A DNA stretch of 64,000 bases from Branchiostoma floridae (taxonomy: Eukaryota > Chordata > Leptocardii > Amphioxiformes > Branchiostomatidae), in NCBI RefSeq assembly GCF_000003815.2, contig NC_049987.1, positions 8,449,100 to 8,513,099 of the forward strand, written 5' to 3'. Below, piece after piece: positions 21,601-31,313 of this stretch. The stretch's first letter is position 1, and each line of letters opens with the position of its first letter. The translations under genes were made by a program, and so were the position numbers. A model generated the notes under the pieces. It worked only from the letters and a program-made list of their open reading frames with translations. It did no database searches and was not told the DNA's origin.

Positions 21601-24600
21601 AAATATGCAAATACAGATGAAAACGCGCGTAAAATTGATGTACATATCACGCATCTGCTTGAACAAGCAGACTTGGACCAATACATCGTGAAACGTACAA
21701 TTTCAAGGGGTGATATCTGACATTATTACATCCATAATGAAAGCAACTAGCGCGACAAAAAAACACCGTGCGTCATCGTCTAACACTGTGTGTGAGAACC
21801 TGCCAAACCACAAACGTATACGACAACGGAAACTACAGATACAGGTGCGAACGCGCGTTTGACGACAAGAAAACATTACGCATCTGCTTGCAATATTTCA
21901 TTATGGCAAGACTCACACAAAGCGGCTCTGGACCAAAACACCACAAGACGAAGAAATTGTAGGGGTGATATTTACCACAAGACGAAGAAATTGTAGGGGT
22001 GATATTTTTTTATACATCCATAATAAAACGAGCTGCCGCGAAAACAACAACAACGTGCATCATCGTCAACCTCAGTGCAGAGGACTTGCAAAACAACGTA
22101 CGTATGCGACAACGGGAACATGCAGTTACAGATGCGAACGCGAATAACTTTGACGATCAGATAAAACCATGCATCTGCTTGCAATATTTGATTCTGGCAA
22201 GGCTCACACAAAGCGGCCCTGGACCAAAACACCGCAAGACGAACAAATTGTAGGGGTGTTATTTTTATACACCCATAATAAAACCAGCAGCCGCGAAAAA
22301 AAACAACGTGCATCATCGTCAACCTCAGTGCAGAGGACTTGCCAAACAACGTACGTATGCGACAACGGGAACATGCAGTTACAGGTGCAAACGCGAATTA
22401 ACTTTGACGATCAGATAAAACCACATATCTACTTGACAATATCAGTTACCGCATGACCCATATAAAAGGGATCTGGACCAATACACCGGAAGATGAACAT
22501 TTTGTAGGGGTGTTATTTTTATAACATCCGTAATAAAACCGGCAGCCGCGAAAAAAAAACAACGTGCATCATCGTCAACCTCAGTGCAGAGGACTTGCCA
22601 AACAACGTACGTATGCGACAACGGGAACATGCAGTTATAGGTGCGAACGCGACTTAACTTTGACGATCAGATAAAACCATGTATCTGCTTGACAATATCA
22701 ATTACCGCATGACCCACATACAGGGAATCTGGACCAATACACCGGAAGATGAACATTTTGTAGGGGTGTTATTTTTATAACATCCATAATAAAACCACCT
22801 GCCGCCAAAAAAAATCCACGTGCATCATCATCAACCTCAGTACAGAGGACCTGCCAAACCACATAGAATTCAGACAACGGGAACATATAGATACAGCTGC
22901 GAACGCGCGAAAACCAGACAAAACTAAAAGTCTGTCGACCAGAGGTTCTGGTCACAGACTAATAAAAGTCAGGACTTACAAAACTACTTTTTTTCTCGTT
23001 TGCTTCATAGACTGACTCAGAGAGGAGTTGGCTTCGTGCAGAGAAAAGTGAACTCATTGGAAGAGGTACGGACAGCAGGCATTGTGCTACCTAATTGCTT
23101 GATTGATTGGTTTTCGTGTAATGCAATTGTGTTACAAATCTCATGCCAGATACNNNNNNNNNNNNNNNNNNNNNNNNNNNNNNNNNNNNNNNNNNNNNNN
23201 NNNNNNNNNNNNNNNNNNNNNNNNNNNNNNNNNNNNNNNNNNNNNNNNNNNNNNNNNNNNNNNNNNNNNNNNNNNNNNNNNNNNNNNNNNNNNNNNNNNN
23301 NNNNNNNNNNNNNNNNNNNNNNNNNNNNNNNNNNNNNNNNNNNNNNNNNNNNNNNNNNNNNNNNNNNNNNNNNNNNNNNNNNNNNNNNNNNNNNNNNNNN
23401 NNNNNNNNNNNNNNNNNNNNNNNNNCAAATACTGTCCTAGGTAAAGGCGACCTGCTGCGGGTATTTTGTAGAGACGGACGGAAAGCACCCAGTCATCAAC
23501 GGTTTTACATATATGGTCCCGAAGTGAGAAAATGTTTTCTAAAAGCTTTTTTTTTAGCTCAATGTACTTCATCAGAAATTCTTCCTCTCTTTTCACTAAA
23601 CCAATTTGTCATTGAGCAGAACACATCTATGATTAAAACAACCAGATTTGGGCACCAAAGAAATCTGTTCGTATTTTCTACCTCTTGTGTTGAATTGTGT
23701 AAATGATTGTAACAATATTTCTTCTGCAGTTTACACGACGTAGTTATCGGTGGGACAAGACAGACGGGGAATATCCGGAAAACGAACGACCCACGTGACA
23801 CGGACACCATCTGGAAGGGAATCTTGGCTTTGAACTCTCAAATGAAGGTACATCGTGTTCTTCTGTGGAAATAACTTAACAAAAATACTTGGGTAATTTT
23901 CAAACATTCCAACGTGTCTAATGTTGCAATCTTAAACTTTACATTCGTACACAAAATAAAGCGCTTACCAACAAGCTTTTGATCAGTCCTCTGATCCTTA
24001 TCAAGTTGAAATGACCCAAGCCTGTCACACATCCAAACCGGAAGTGTGACGTCAGTAAAAGGTCAAAGGTGCTTGGATGTCGGTATCGGCCCCCGTCTCG
24101 ATTGAGGAAAAGTTGGTGGGCTCTGATGTAAATGGCCACTTTCTCTCCCCTGAGAAAGTAATCCTGTTCGGAATTCAGTATCTTCACCTTGTCAAAATCC
24201 ACAGTGTCCCAGCGCACGTACTTTTAACGTACTTGTTGAATTGTCCTCCCTCGTGTGTTAAAGTTATGATGAAGCCATCTTGCTTAATTTTTGACCTGGT
24301 CTTTATTTTGTACAGTCAAATACTATCCAATAGAGAAATGAATCCATACATATATATGTGTAAACAGTAACATGCCTATATTTGCTGCAGGGTGCGGAGG
24401 GTGCGGAGGTTNNNNNNNNNNNNNNNNNNNNNNNNNNNNNNNNNNNNNNNNNNNNNNNNNNNNNNNNNNNNNNNNNNNNNNNNNNNNNNNNNNNNNNNNN
24501 NNNNNNNNNNNNNNNNNNNNNNNNNNNNNNNNNNNNNNNNNNNNNNNNNNNNNNNNNNNNNNNNNNNNNNNNNNNNNNNNNNNNNNNNNNNNNNNNNNNN

Positions 24601-25237
24601 NNNNNNNNNNNNNNNNNNNNNNNNNNNNNNNNNNNNNNNNNNNNNNNNNNNNNNNNNNNNNNNNNNNNNNNNNNNNNNNNNNNNNNNNNNNNNNNNNNNN
24701 NNNNNNNNNNNNNNNNNNNNNNNNNNNNNNNNNNNTATTTTCAAATGTTCCGATTTGAAACCACCGTCCGTCAACTTCATATCCCTAAATACGTTTTTTC
24801 TTACAACGTCAACCCTCGGATAAAGGTGAACCAGCGTTACTCATGGTATGGTATGTCATCGGTAGAAAATGAAAGTTGATATCCTTTTATGACTTACCAT
24901 CCGATCATCTATGAAATCCAGAGATACGTACAGTACTACTTAGTCTACGTATACAACTCTAGAGGGATGCATTCTTCTACGCAGAGGGGACCAAAGTCAT
25001 CTCAAAACTCCTCTTAGAATGGAGGGATACAGTACAAAGTCAAAACCTTTAAAATTTACGATGACAAAGAGAGTAAATAAAAACAGACAGTCATACCGGT
25101 TACGTCTTGTTTTTCAGGTGGTTCATAACTATGGGCATGGAGAGGCCGGGGTTACGTGGTCACACGGCTGTGCCAAAGAAGTTGCCGACATCGTGAAAAC
25201 CATCATGGCGGAACGACGTCCAAAATCTCGTTTATAG
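18663..25237 (+). CDS. DAO-like: D-amino-acid oxidase family flavoenzyme, copy B (gapped)
   Basis: Visible exons: 18663-18862, 19384-19498, 19851-19930, 20122-20187, 23011-23065, 23441-23523, 23730-23847, 24391-24411 (cut by a gap), 25118-25237. Exon 6 and the end of exon 9 fall in gaps at 23154-23425 and 24412-24735. Phases match copy A throughout. Exon 1 has two extra codons (Met-Ala before SYG). Exon 7 reads VKATCCGYF where copy A has VKAPWLRYF, consistent with one lost and one gained G; the family APW motif is gone. Exon 9 begins with a duplicated GAE. The counterparts of Tyr228 and of HNYGHG remain, and the C-terminus is SRL. The role would be as for copy A if exon 7 is tolerated. Intron 4 has grown from 197 bases in copy A to 2823. 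Functional status is uncertain. Confidence 0.8.
18861..18982 (+). repeat. 86-bp offset duplication at the exon 1 donor of oxidase copy B
   Basis: CTGTATGTGATTATAAA with its following ACTCGTTGTCT occurs at 18861 and again at 18947, just before the gap at 18983. The first copy holds the splice donor. This may be a real local duplication or two haplotype versions left beside an assembly gap. Confidence 0.6.
18983..19094. other. assembly gap, 112 N
   Basis: A run of 112 N within intron 1 of oxidase copy B. Confidence 0.99.
21331..21366 (+). repeat. short CACAGCTGG tandem repeat
   Basis: Four consecutive CACAGCTGG-like units (about 10-11 bases each) directly upstream of the satellite in intron 4 of copy B. 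Confidence 0.6.
21440..22960 (+). repeat. satellite of six 253-287 bp units in intron 4 of oxidase copy B
   Basis: The anchor CGTGCATCATC or a close variant recurs with its GTG at 21486, 21768, 22055, 22308, 22564 and 22820, giving periods of 282, 287, 253, 256 and 256. Each unit also has CTGCCGCGAAAA-like, TTGTAGGGGTG and CGACAACGGGAACA-like blocks. The first two units are the most diverged. The third period includes a small internal duplication around 21942-22010. No coding frame persists through the units. Copy A has only a 197-base intron here. Confidence 0.85.
23154..23425. other. assembly gap, 272 N, hiding exon 6 of oxidase copy B
   Basis: By alignment with copy A the 102-base exon 6 should lie inside this gap, with the counterpart of the intron 5 MITE if present. 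Confidence 0.95.
23940..24225 (-). mobile_element. retroelement C-terminal fragment, Penelope-like, in intron 8 of copy B
   Basis: On the minus strand from 24217 a frame reads KILNSEQDYFLRGEKVA, then IRAHQLFLNRDGGRYRHPS and FDLLL. The pattern of an invariant acidic-Leu stretch, E-A/V-I-x-I-R and LNRDGG is typical of the end of GIY-YIG-bearing Penelope-type polyproteins. Flanking intron sequence aligns with copy A on both sides (up to about 23925 and from about 24228), so it is a discrete insertion. Family assignment is from memory of the motif. Confidence 0.5.
24412..24735. other. assembly gap, 324 N, hiding most of exon 9 of oxidase copy B
   Basis: The gap begins 21 bases into exon 9. The remaining exon, with the FRPMR substrate-binding arginine, cannot be read. 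Confidence 0.95.
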
Positions 25238-25649
25238 ACTATAGTAATTCCCTGAAACGATTTTCACTGCGACGACTGGGTGAAAAATTTAACGTTGTAT
25301 GTACAACTATTCCGAATCGAATGTGGATAGCGTATTCTGGAAGTCAAAATCAGTGCGCAGGCAAAACAAAACTAGAATGAGACAAAGAAGGTGCCTAATT
25401 TCTTTCATCTTGCTAATGGCGACGACTAGCACTGCAAAAATGATTGAACAAGAAGAACATTTGATGACATGATAAAAGAAATAATCCGCAATCATTGTTT
25501 ATTTTTTCATCGTATGCCGTTGTTTTGTTTTACAGTGTTTCAAAATTCCAAACGGATTATGTCTATGTGTATCATTAACCTACTCGTTACCTACAATATA
25601 TTTGATTTCACCCTGACTTAGCCGCTTCAACCTGAGGCTTGTTGGTCTG

Positions 25650-27540
25650 GTGTTCATATTTTTTTGCATCATGAAAGCACGTAAAAGGTCATAGGAAATC
25701 GTCTCTCCAAGCAGATGATGGGTCAAAGAATGTAATGTTTTCTTGGTGATGATCGGGCTTGTATGACAGTACCGTAACCCATATAAGCAAATGAACAGCT
25801 GAGTAAAAGGCAAAAGTTGTTATTGGGAAACTCATAATGTCTACCATAATCTGCTCATTACGTATAATATCTGATGTATACGTGAATGTAGGCGGCGCTT
25901 CGATGGGCGGACATGGTGCTCACTTGGGCTCCTTACGTGGTGCCCAAATATCCATATTTTTATGGCAACTAATGTATTGCAAGCACACACAATCACAATT
26001 CTACTGTCAAAAGAAAGCTAATATATCATAAAATTAGAATTTTCATTTATGTTTGTCTAAATTGGTCACCAGCTTCCGAAGAGAGCAAATTCCAAAAGCG
26101 GGGCAGGTTAGGGCGCACTGTTTAACGCGGCTCAAAATCGGAATTCATATTCACGATAACGTCCTCGGTGTTTTCCAGTTGTAACGCGGAGGGTGAAGGG
26201 TTCATGAACAGTATGGATGCCTTCCTTATTCAAGTATGGTCTCCAGATGAATGTGTTAAAAATTCATTGATCAAAACTTGACCACTCTTTGGCAACTAGT
26301 GATGGAGCGTAAAAAAAGGGGGGCATCTTAGGGCGGCCCCCGTTATGTTACACAAACGTGCAAGCAGTGTTACTTAAAGTACCAGACAGCAGATGCGTCT
26401 TTCTGAATAATGAATTAAGGCCCATATTGCAGTTCTGCATCAAACAGCAATGACTAAAACTCGGCTTCTCACCAGTTCCCTGGAAGAGACTCAAGAGCTC
26501 TGAGGTACGATTTCTCTACTTTTGGGCCTTCCAACGTCAGGTAAATATTCTCATTAATTTACTTTGTACGATCGCCGTCCAACGCTTCCTTCTACAAGCA
26601 CATGAAGTGTTAACGTTGAAGGAAAAGCATGGCGTTGAACAATATATAAGGCCGGGTCACTCTTTTAGATATTTCCTATTATATAGACACAACCGTGGCA
26701 GGAAGCCTTCACCAAGTGATTAGCAAGTGTAGCTATTGTCATTGTTAACACTGGAAGCTACAATGGCTCTTTAGGCTGCCCCACTTTGATTACTTCTATT
26801 TCATTCAAAATATCTGATATTTCCCATCCAAACAAGTACGCCACAGCGTGTATTCATCTCTTAGTTTAGCTACAACATGTGCATCATTGTTTTCCAATTT
26901 TCAGTTGTTTGTGTATTTGACTAATGCAGTCCATATACCAATTTCGTGGTGTTCAGAGCATGAGGGAAAATATACTCACAACAATGAAACATTACATTTT
27001 GATGACATATTTCCTGCTCTATATCAAAGGTGGATGGTCATATTTTTTTCATATCTGACACTTATCACTGATATTAATTTAATAACAGAATATTTACAGC
27101 AAAATTAATTCAATGAGCTTATATAAATGATCAATACATTCTTGACTAATGGTGTCCAGTCAATAAAAACAGAAATGTCATCACATTCCAAGAAAAGTCT
27201 GAGCTCCATTTTGTACATAAAGTCTGGCATAGAGACAGCATTAACACAGAATGATAAAAATCTCTATTAAATGAGTTATTGTCAACTAATGTCCTGTGTA
27301 TTATCAGCTCCAATAGTGTATCAAACATATTATTGACTAGTGGCATCCAAGTAACAAATGGAAATCTCATTTTCAATTTATTCCAAAAAGAGTCAGTCCC
27401 ATGTACACATAGTATAAAAAGTCCAATATAGAGATAACTAGAGTTCGACGAACACATACCTTTGCCAAATAAACCAGGTTTGTTATGTAAAGCAAGGCTG
27501 TATAGAGTGATGTCTGTAGACATAAAATATGCAAATCAGT
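25650..27540. other. noncoding interval between the oxidase locus and the Helentron
   Basis: AT-rich sequence with no supported exon. The 86-residue plus-strand frame at 26848-27108 and the 125-residue minus-strand frame at 27146-27523 have no family features. CTCCAAGCAGA, the motif of the small foldbacks, occurs alone at 25705. Confidence 0.4.
27142..27436 (+). repeat. two diverged copies of a ~95-100 bp segment
   Basis: TTGACTAATGGTGTCCA at 27142 and TTGACTAGTGGCATCCA at 27333 begin segments that continue in register through TTCCAAGAAAAGTCTGAG/TTCCAAAAAGAGTCAG and end at CATAGAGA/TATAGAGA. Offset 191 bases. Part of an unidentified repeat. Confidence 0.5.
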
Positions 27541-27549
27541 TCCTCAATG

Positions 27550-27835
27550 GCATATTTGGTTTCTGCTTATGTTCCATATTTCATAATGTACATCTGTCAC
27601 ATTTCTTGAAGTCAAGTAATTGAAAACAATTGAAAACAATAGAGTTATAAAATTTCCTCATTAATTATGCAAATTAACTCCTCATTTGCGCAGAATTTAT
27701 ATTATTATGAACACTCTTGCCTAATGCCTAAAATGACAACAATCCGTCGTTTCTTTCGGTAGTTATCCTCAATGGAATGTCTTGACAAAAACACCCCTGC
27801 AGATCCAAAAGTAAATATTAGGGGTTGGAAACATT
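27550..27835 (-). repeat. partial copy of the 36.5-38.1 kb foldback family
   Basis: Reverse-complemented, 27720-27830 aligns with 36965-37055: CTGCAGG, then TTTTTGTCAAGACATTCCA, then GATAACT and a GGCAT end. TATGCAAAT-type motifs at 27529 and 27667 also match that family. It lies just beyond the 3' side of the Helentron coding region. Confidence 0.55.
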
Positions 27836-28100
27836 TTCATGACGCTAAAAGCTATCTATGATTGTAGATATTACAATATAATCATGAGTTTTAACATTGC
27901 ATTTCATGGCAGAAAACACATTGTAATGAAAAGAACTGATTACTTTATTATACATTTAATATTTATTTCCATTCGTGGGAATTAAGTATTCTATATAAAA
28001 TATTAGGAACAGTTGAAATATGTACATCTTTATATACAAAGAATTGCACAATCAATGTGTTAGGTTACTAATCAATCTCTGTAGTAGAGTACAATGAAAT

Positions 28101-28155
28101 TGGTCTGTGTTTCCTTGATGATGATGATTTTACAGCATCAACGAAACACAGACCA
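28101..28155. other. 20-bp-stem hairpin around the Helentron stop codon
   Basis: TGGTCTGTGTTTCCTTGATG (28101-28120) is inverted at 28136-28155 with one mismatch. The 15-base loop contains the stop codon of the helicase-endonuclease frame (28130-28132, minus), and the proximal arm encodes its last residues. Confidence 0.75.
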
Positions 28156-30679
28156 TGTCATGGTCGGAATAATATGTGTCCATGACACTGACGAGCACAT
28201 TGTCCTCTTTAAGGCCTCGGACATAAACATGGTCCAGAAGAGCACCACTGTCAGTTGTGGGAAATTTAACGTGTTGGCTAAAGCCAAAATGTCCCATTGC
28301 AGCCAGAATTTTTGGAGGTGGATGTTTCAAGAGGTCAAAATTAAAATCTCCAAGAATAATTGTCAATATGTCACTGGGAAGTTGTTCCAACAGTCTTTGC
28401 AGTCTGTCGATAAAGGATTCTTCTGGTAAGGACGGTGGTCTGTAGATGTTGACAATGTTGACTGTAGTGGATGCTTTGGTGACAGTGGTGGCTGTGCACT
28501 CAAGTCCACCGACTTCAATACGAAGCTGTGTGGGAGAGATGTCCTGTTTAGCAACCGTCATCACTCCGCCTCCTCTTCCAATTCTGTCTGCTCTGAAGGC
28601 CTGTGATTGTGGTAGGAAAGGTTCAATCTGCTGATTTGGGTACAAGAAGGTTTCCACGAAACAGAAAACATCAACGGGAAGTGTTGTCCTGTCTGCTGTC
28701 AAGTCTTGCAGATGTTCTAAGTAGGATCGTATATTTAGAAAGTTGATGTTAAGAGATGTTCCATCTGTAGTGGAGGAAGACAATTGGGATGCGTCTAATA
28801 AAGGCCGTTGTTGTAAACGCTTCATTTCCTTGATTATGGCTGAATTCACACGAATTGCACTTCTTTTGAATCCCAAAAGATATAATCCATTTAAGGTTTT
28901 TACACGGCTTAAAGCGACGTAACATTGGCCAGGCATGAAACCACCTTTGCCCTCCATGGAGACTACAATCTTATCCAACGTCTGACCTTGTACCTTGTGG
29001 ATAGTAGAGCCCCACGATAACGATAATGGAAATTGAGTTCGTTGGGCCTGGACCGACTGTCCGTTTGTATTGATGGAAAATTGGACAGTTTGTTTTTTGA
29101 TGGGTACAGCATCTGGGTATGTTTGTTTATATTGACTGTTGGATATAGTTTGCTTGCCAGCATTGTCACTGTCAAATCTAACCAGGATGGTATGAACTTC
29201 AAGGCCTGTGTTATCAATGGCTATCACCGTACCTAACGATCCGTTGACAAGTCCATCCGAGACATCAATGTTTGTAGTCACCATGACTCTCGACCCTGTT
29301 GCTATGGACAAAATTTCTCTCAAGCCACTTTGCTTAGGAGGAATGGCAACAGTTGTTGTATTAGTTAGAATGTCTTTCTTGGAGTCAATGGCCTTGATAT
29401 GAAATACCATGTTTGATAATTTGTTTAGGTGTGACATATTGTGTTCATCAACTTCTTTGTTCGTCCTGAAGACATGCAATGCTTCAGATGGATAGCTAGG
29501 GTCAGTTTTACAAATGACTCTGGACTTGAGAACATTTATGTCTTCCTCTGTGCNNNNNNNNNNNNNNNNNNNNNNNNNNNNNNNNNNNNNNNNNNNNNNN
29601 NNNNNNNNNNNNNNNNNNNNNNNNNNNNNNNNNNNNNNNNNNNNNNNNNNNNNNNNNNNNNNNNNNNNNNNNNNNNNGTTGTCTGAAGGAAGGCTGAAGA
29701 CATGATTCTGGCGGACGGGCTGCAGTTGGAACAGGTCTCCCACGGCCAGAATGCTTACCCCTCCAAAGCGGGAGTCAGGGTTGGAACTGCCACAGATGTC
29801 TTGCAGCCGACGGTGGAGGTGATATAGAAGATCTGCACCGACCATCGACACCTCATCCACAATGAGAAGTTTCAGCTTTCCTAACCGTGAGCGAAGCGTG
29901 TTCAGTTTGTCGCTGCTTAATGGCTGGTAGTCCTTGTTCTTCTTCAGACCACAGCTAAGACTGAAAGCTGAGTGCAAGGTCATTCCGTTGATGCCAAACG
30001 CTGCCGTTCCAGTGTAAGCAGTAAGTATAACTGGCAGGTCGTTTGGATCAAAGTAACGCCCGGACAAAGGTGTCAGAAGTCTCAATGTTTCATGGTGAAC
30101 CAACTTTATGATGTGGCTCTTACCAACTCCACCGGGACCACTTAAGAATGCTGTATATTGTGGCGCAGGCTGTCCATGTTTCAAAGCTATGATAGTGTCC
30201 TTGCACCATTTTCGATGGAACCTGAGTACTTCCATTTGTTTACTGTTCAGAGACCGCATCATGGTTCTGTATTCTTGGGAATCCATCCGCACTTTATTCA
30301 GTTCTGCTGTAAAGCGCGCGTGGAGTTCCTGACTATGATTGGATGTTGACTGCGGTGCAAGGTCGATGTTTTCGTGCTGATCTTCATCTGACATCTCTCT
30401 CTCCACAGTTATTCCTTCCGCTAGCTGTTCGGCCTGTTCGAACTCCACATTGGGCGCAACACTATCCCATATGTCTTCTGGGGGGCCATTATGCAGCAGG
30501 TCATCATATGCTGCATCGATGGCATCAGCGTTTATGCTGAACATGGCTTCATTAGTACGCACCGTATTGATCACGTGCTCATAGTGGCCTTTGTAAGATG
30601 GATAGCCGGCTTTCAGGTCCACTTCTTCATCCCGCCAGGGATAATACAGCATGAGTAGATTCCTGTACCTCTCCTCAGC
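28130..30679 (-). CDS. Helentron SF1/Pif1-like helicase fused to an EEP endonuclease domain
   Basis: The frame starts in or before the gap at 30680-30779 with ERYRNLLMLYYPWRDEE, a known Helentron block. Walker A GPGGVGKS is at about 30116-30139 and Walker B with VDEVSMVG near 29840-29865. GDLFQLQPV follows at about 29715-29745. After a 124-base gap (29554-29677), LSWGSTIHKVQGQTLD and QCYVALSRV complete a Pif1-type helicase. The C-terminal 220 residues are an endonuclease/exonuclease/phosphatase fold: FLNIRS near 28740, VETFL, GGGV, GDFNFDLL at about 28328-28351 and SDHDMV at about 28152-28168, the last two holding likely metal and catalytic residues. The fusion of helicase and EEP domain is the hallmark that separates Helentrons from canonical Helitrons. 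The frame is otherwise intact. Confidence 0.9.
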   Translation of the reverse strand, partial: AEERYRNLLMLYYPWRDEEVDLKAGYPSYKGHYEHVINTVRTNEAMFSINADAIDAAYDDLLHNGPPEDIWDSVAPNVEFEQAEQLAEGITVEREMSDEDQHENIDLAPQSTSNHSQELHARFTAELNKVRMDSQEYRTMMRSLNSKQMEVLRFHRKWCKDTIIALKHGQPAPQYTAFLSGPGGVGKSHIIKLVHHETLRLLTPLSGRYFDPNDLPVILTAYTGTAAFGINGMTLHSAFSLSCGLKKNKDYQPLSSDKLNTLRSRLGKLKLLIVDEVSMVGADLLYHLHRRLQDICGSSNPDSRFGGVSILAVGDLFQLQPVRQNHVFSLPSDNXXXXXXXXXXXXXXXXXXXXXXXXXXXXXXXXXXXXXXXXXXTEEDINVLKSRVICKTDPSYPSEALHVFRTNKEVDEHNMSHLNKLSNMVFHIKAIDSKKDILTNTTTVAIPPKQSGLREILSIATGSRVMVTTNIDVSDGLVNGSLGTVIAIDNTGLEVHTILVRFDSDNAGKQTISNSQYKQTYPDAVPIKKQTVQFSINTNGQSVQAQRTQFPLSLSWGSTIHKVQGQTLDKIVVSMEGKGGFMPGQCYVALSRVKTLNGLYLLGFKRSAIRVNSAIIKEMKRLQQRPLLDASQLSSSTTDGTSLNINFLNIRSYLEHLQDLTADRTTLPVDVFCFVETFLYPNQQIEPFLPQSQAFRADRIGRGGGVMTVAKQDISPTQLRIEVGGLECTATTVTKASTTVNIVNIYRPPSLPEESFIDRLQRLLEQLPSDILTIILGDFNFDLLKHPPPKILAAMGHFGFSQHVKFPTTDSGALLDHVYVRGLKEDNVLVSVMDTYYSDHDMVCVSLML
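29554..29677. other. assembly gap, 124 N, in the Helentron helicase
   Basis: The gap removes sequence between helicase motifs; the reading frame is the same on both sides if the size is real. Confidence 0.98.
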
Positions 30680-30779
30680 NNNNNNNNNNNNNNNNNNNNN
30701 NNNNNNNNNNNNNNNNNNNNNNNNNNNNNNNNNNNNNNNNNNNNNNNNNNNNNNNNNNNNNNNNNNNNNNNNNNNNNNN
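30680..30779. other. assembly gap, 100 N, at the start of the Helentron helicase exon
   Basis: The last Helentron splice acceptor probably lies here or just to its right. A run of 14 G at 30914-30927 is nearby. Confidence 0.95.
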
Positions 30780-31094
30780 AAAGAATACATAGCATGGTTA
30801 GCATGTTGAATACCAATGCTGAAATGACCAAATGCAAAGGACTTCTCAATGAGGTAAATTTTGATGTTGTTTTAGTGTCATTTAAGGTCCTAAAGAGTGG
30901 TGCCTGAGCCCTTGGGGGGGGGGGGGGTTCTGAAAATACCATCTTGAATAATGCATGGACCTTGATTTTTTTCAGGTGGTACCTTATTGTCTAAAGATAA
31001 TTTATGCGAATTGGTATGACGTCATGATTACGTCATCGAGAGCTATATGGCCACGCCCATTTTTAGAAAAAAAAATGCTAAAAAGGGTTGTGCC

Positions 31095-31204
31095 CTAGCC
31101 TGGGTACCATTCATATTGTATTCTACCGTTACACTAAATAATAATATTTTTTAGGGATGTGAGTGTAAGGAGCCCCGGTAGAAATAGGATGGTACTCAGG
31201 CTAG
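31095..31204. mobile_element. hAT-like MITE in a Helentron intron
   Basis: CTAGCCTGGGTACCAT at the left is inverted as ATGGTACTCAGGCTAG at the right. Immediately outside are GTTGTGCCC (left) and GTTGCGCCC (right), a 9-base direct repeat with one mismatch, consistent with an 8-9 bp target duplication. The shorter copy at 51660-51703 has the same ends. Confidence 0.7.
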
Positions 31205-31313
31205 TTGCGCCCCGCTTGTCATTCAAGTATTATCATCGATACTTTGCAGTAATGTAGATAATGGGTGATTTTATACAAACAGATCTGTGCAATTGGTGAA
31301 GTTAATGACATAC

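Noticed and set aside
23000-24879. several long frames made mostly of X
   Set aside because: They are artefacts of reading through N runs; the real coding pieces here are oxidase exons.
27146-27523. 125-residue minus-strand frame
   Set aside because: It covers two diverged repeat segments and has no protein-family features.
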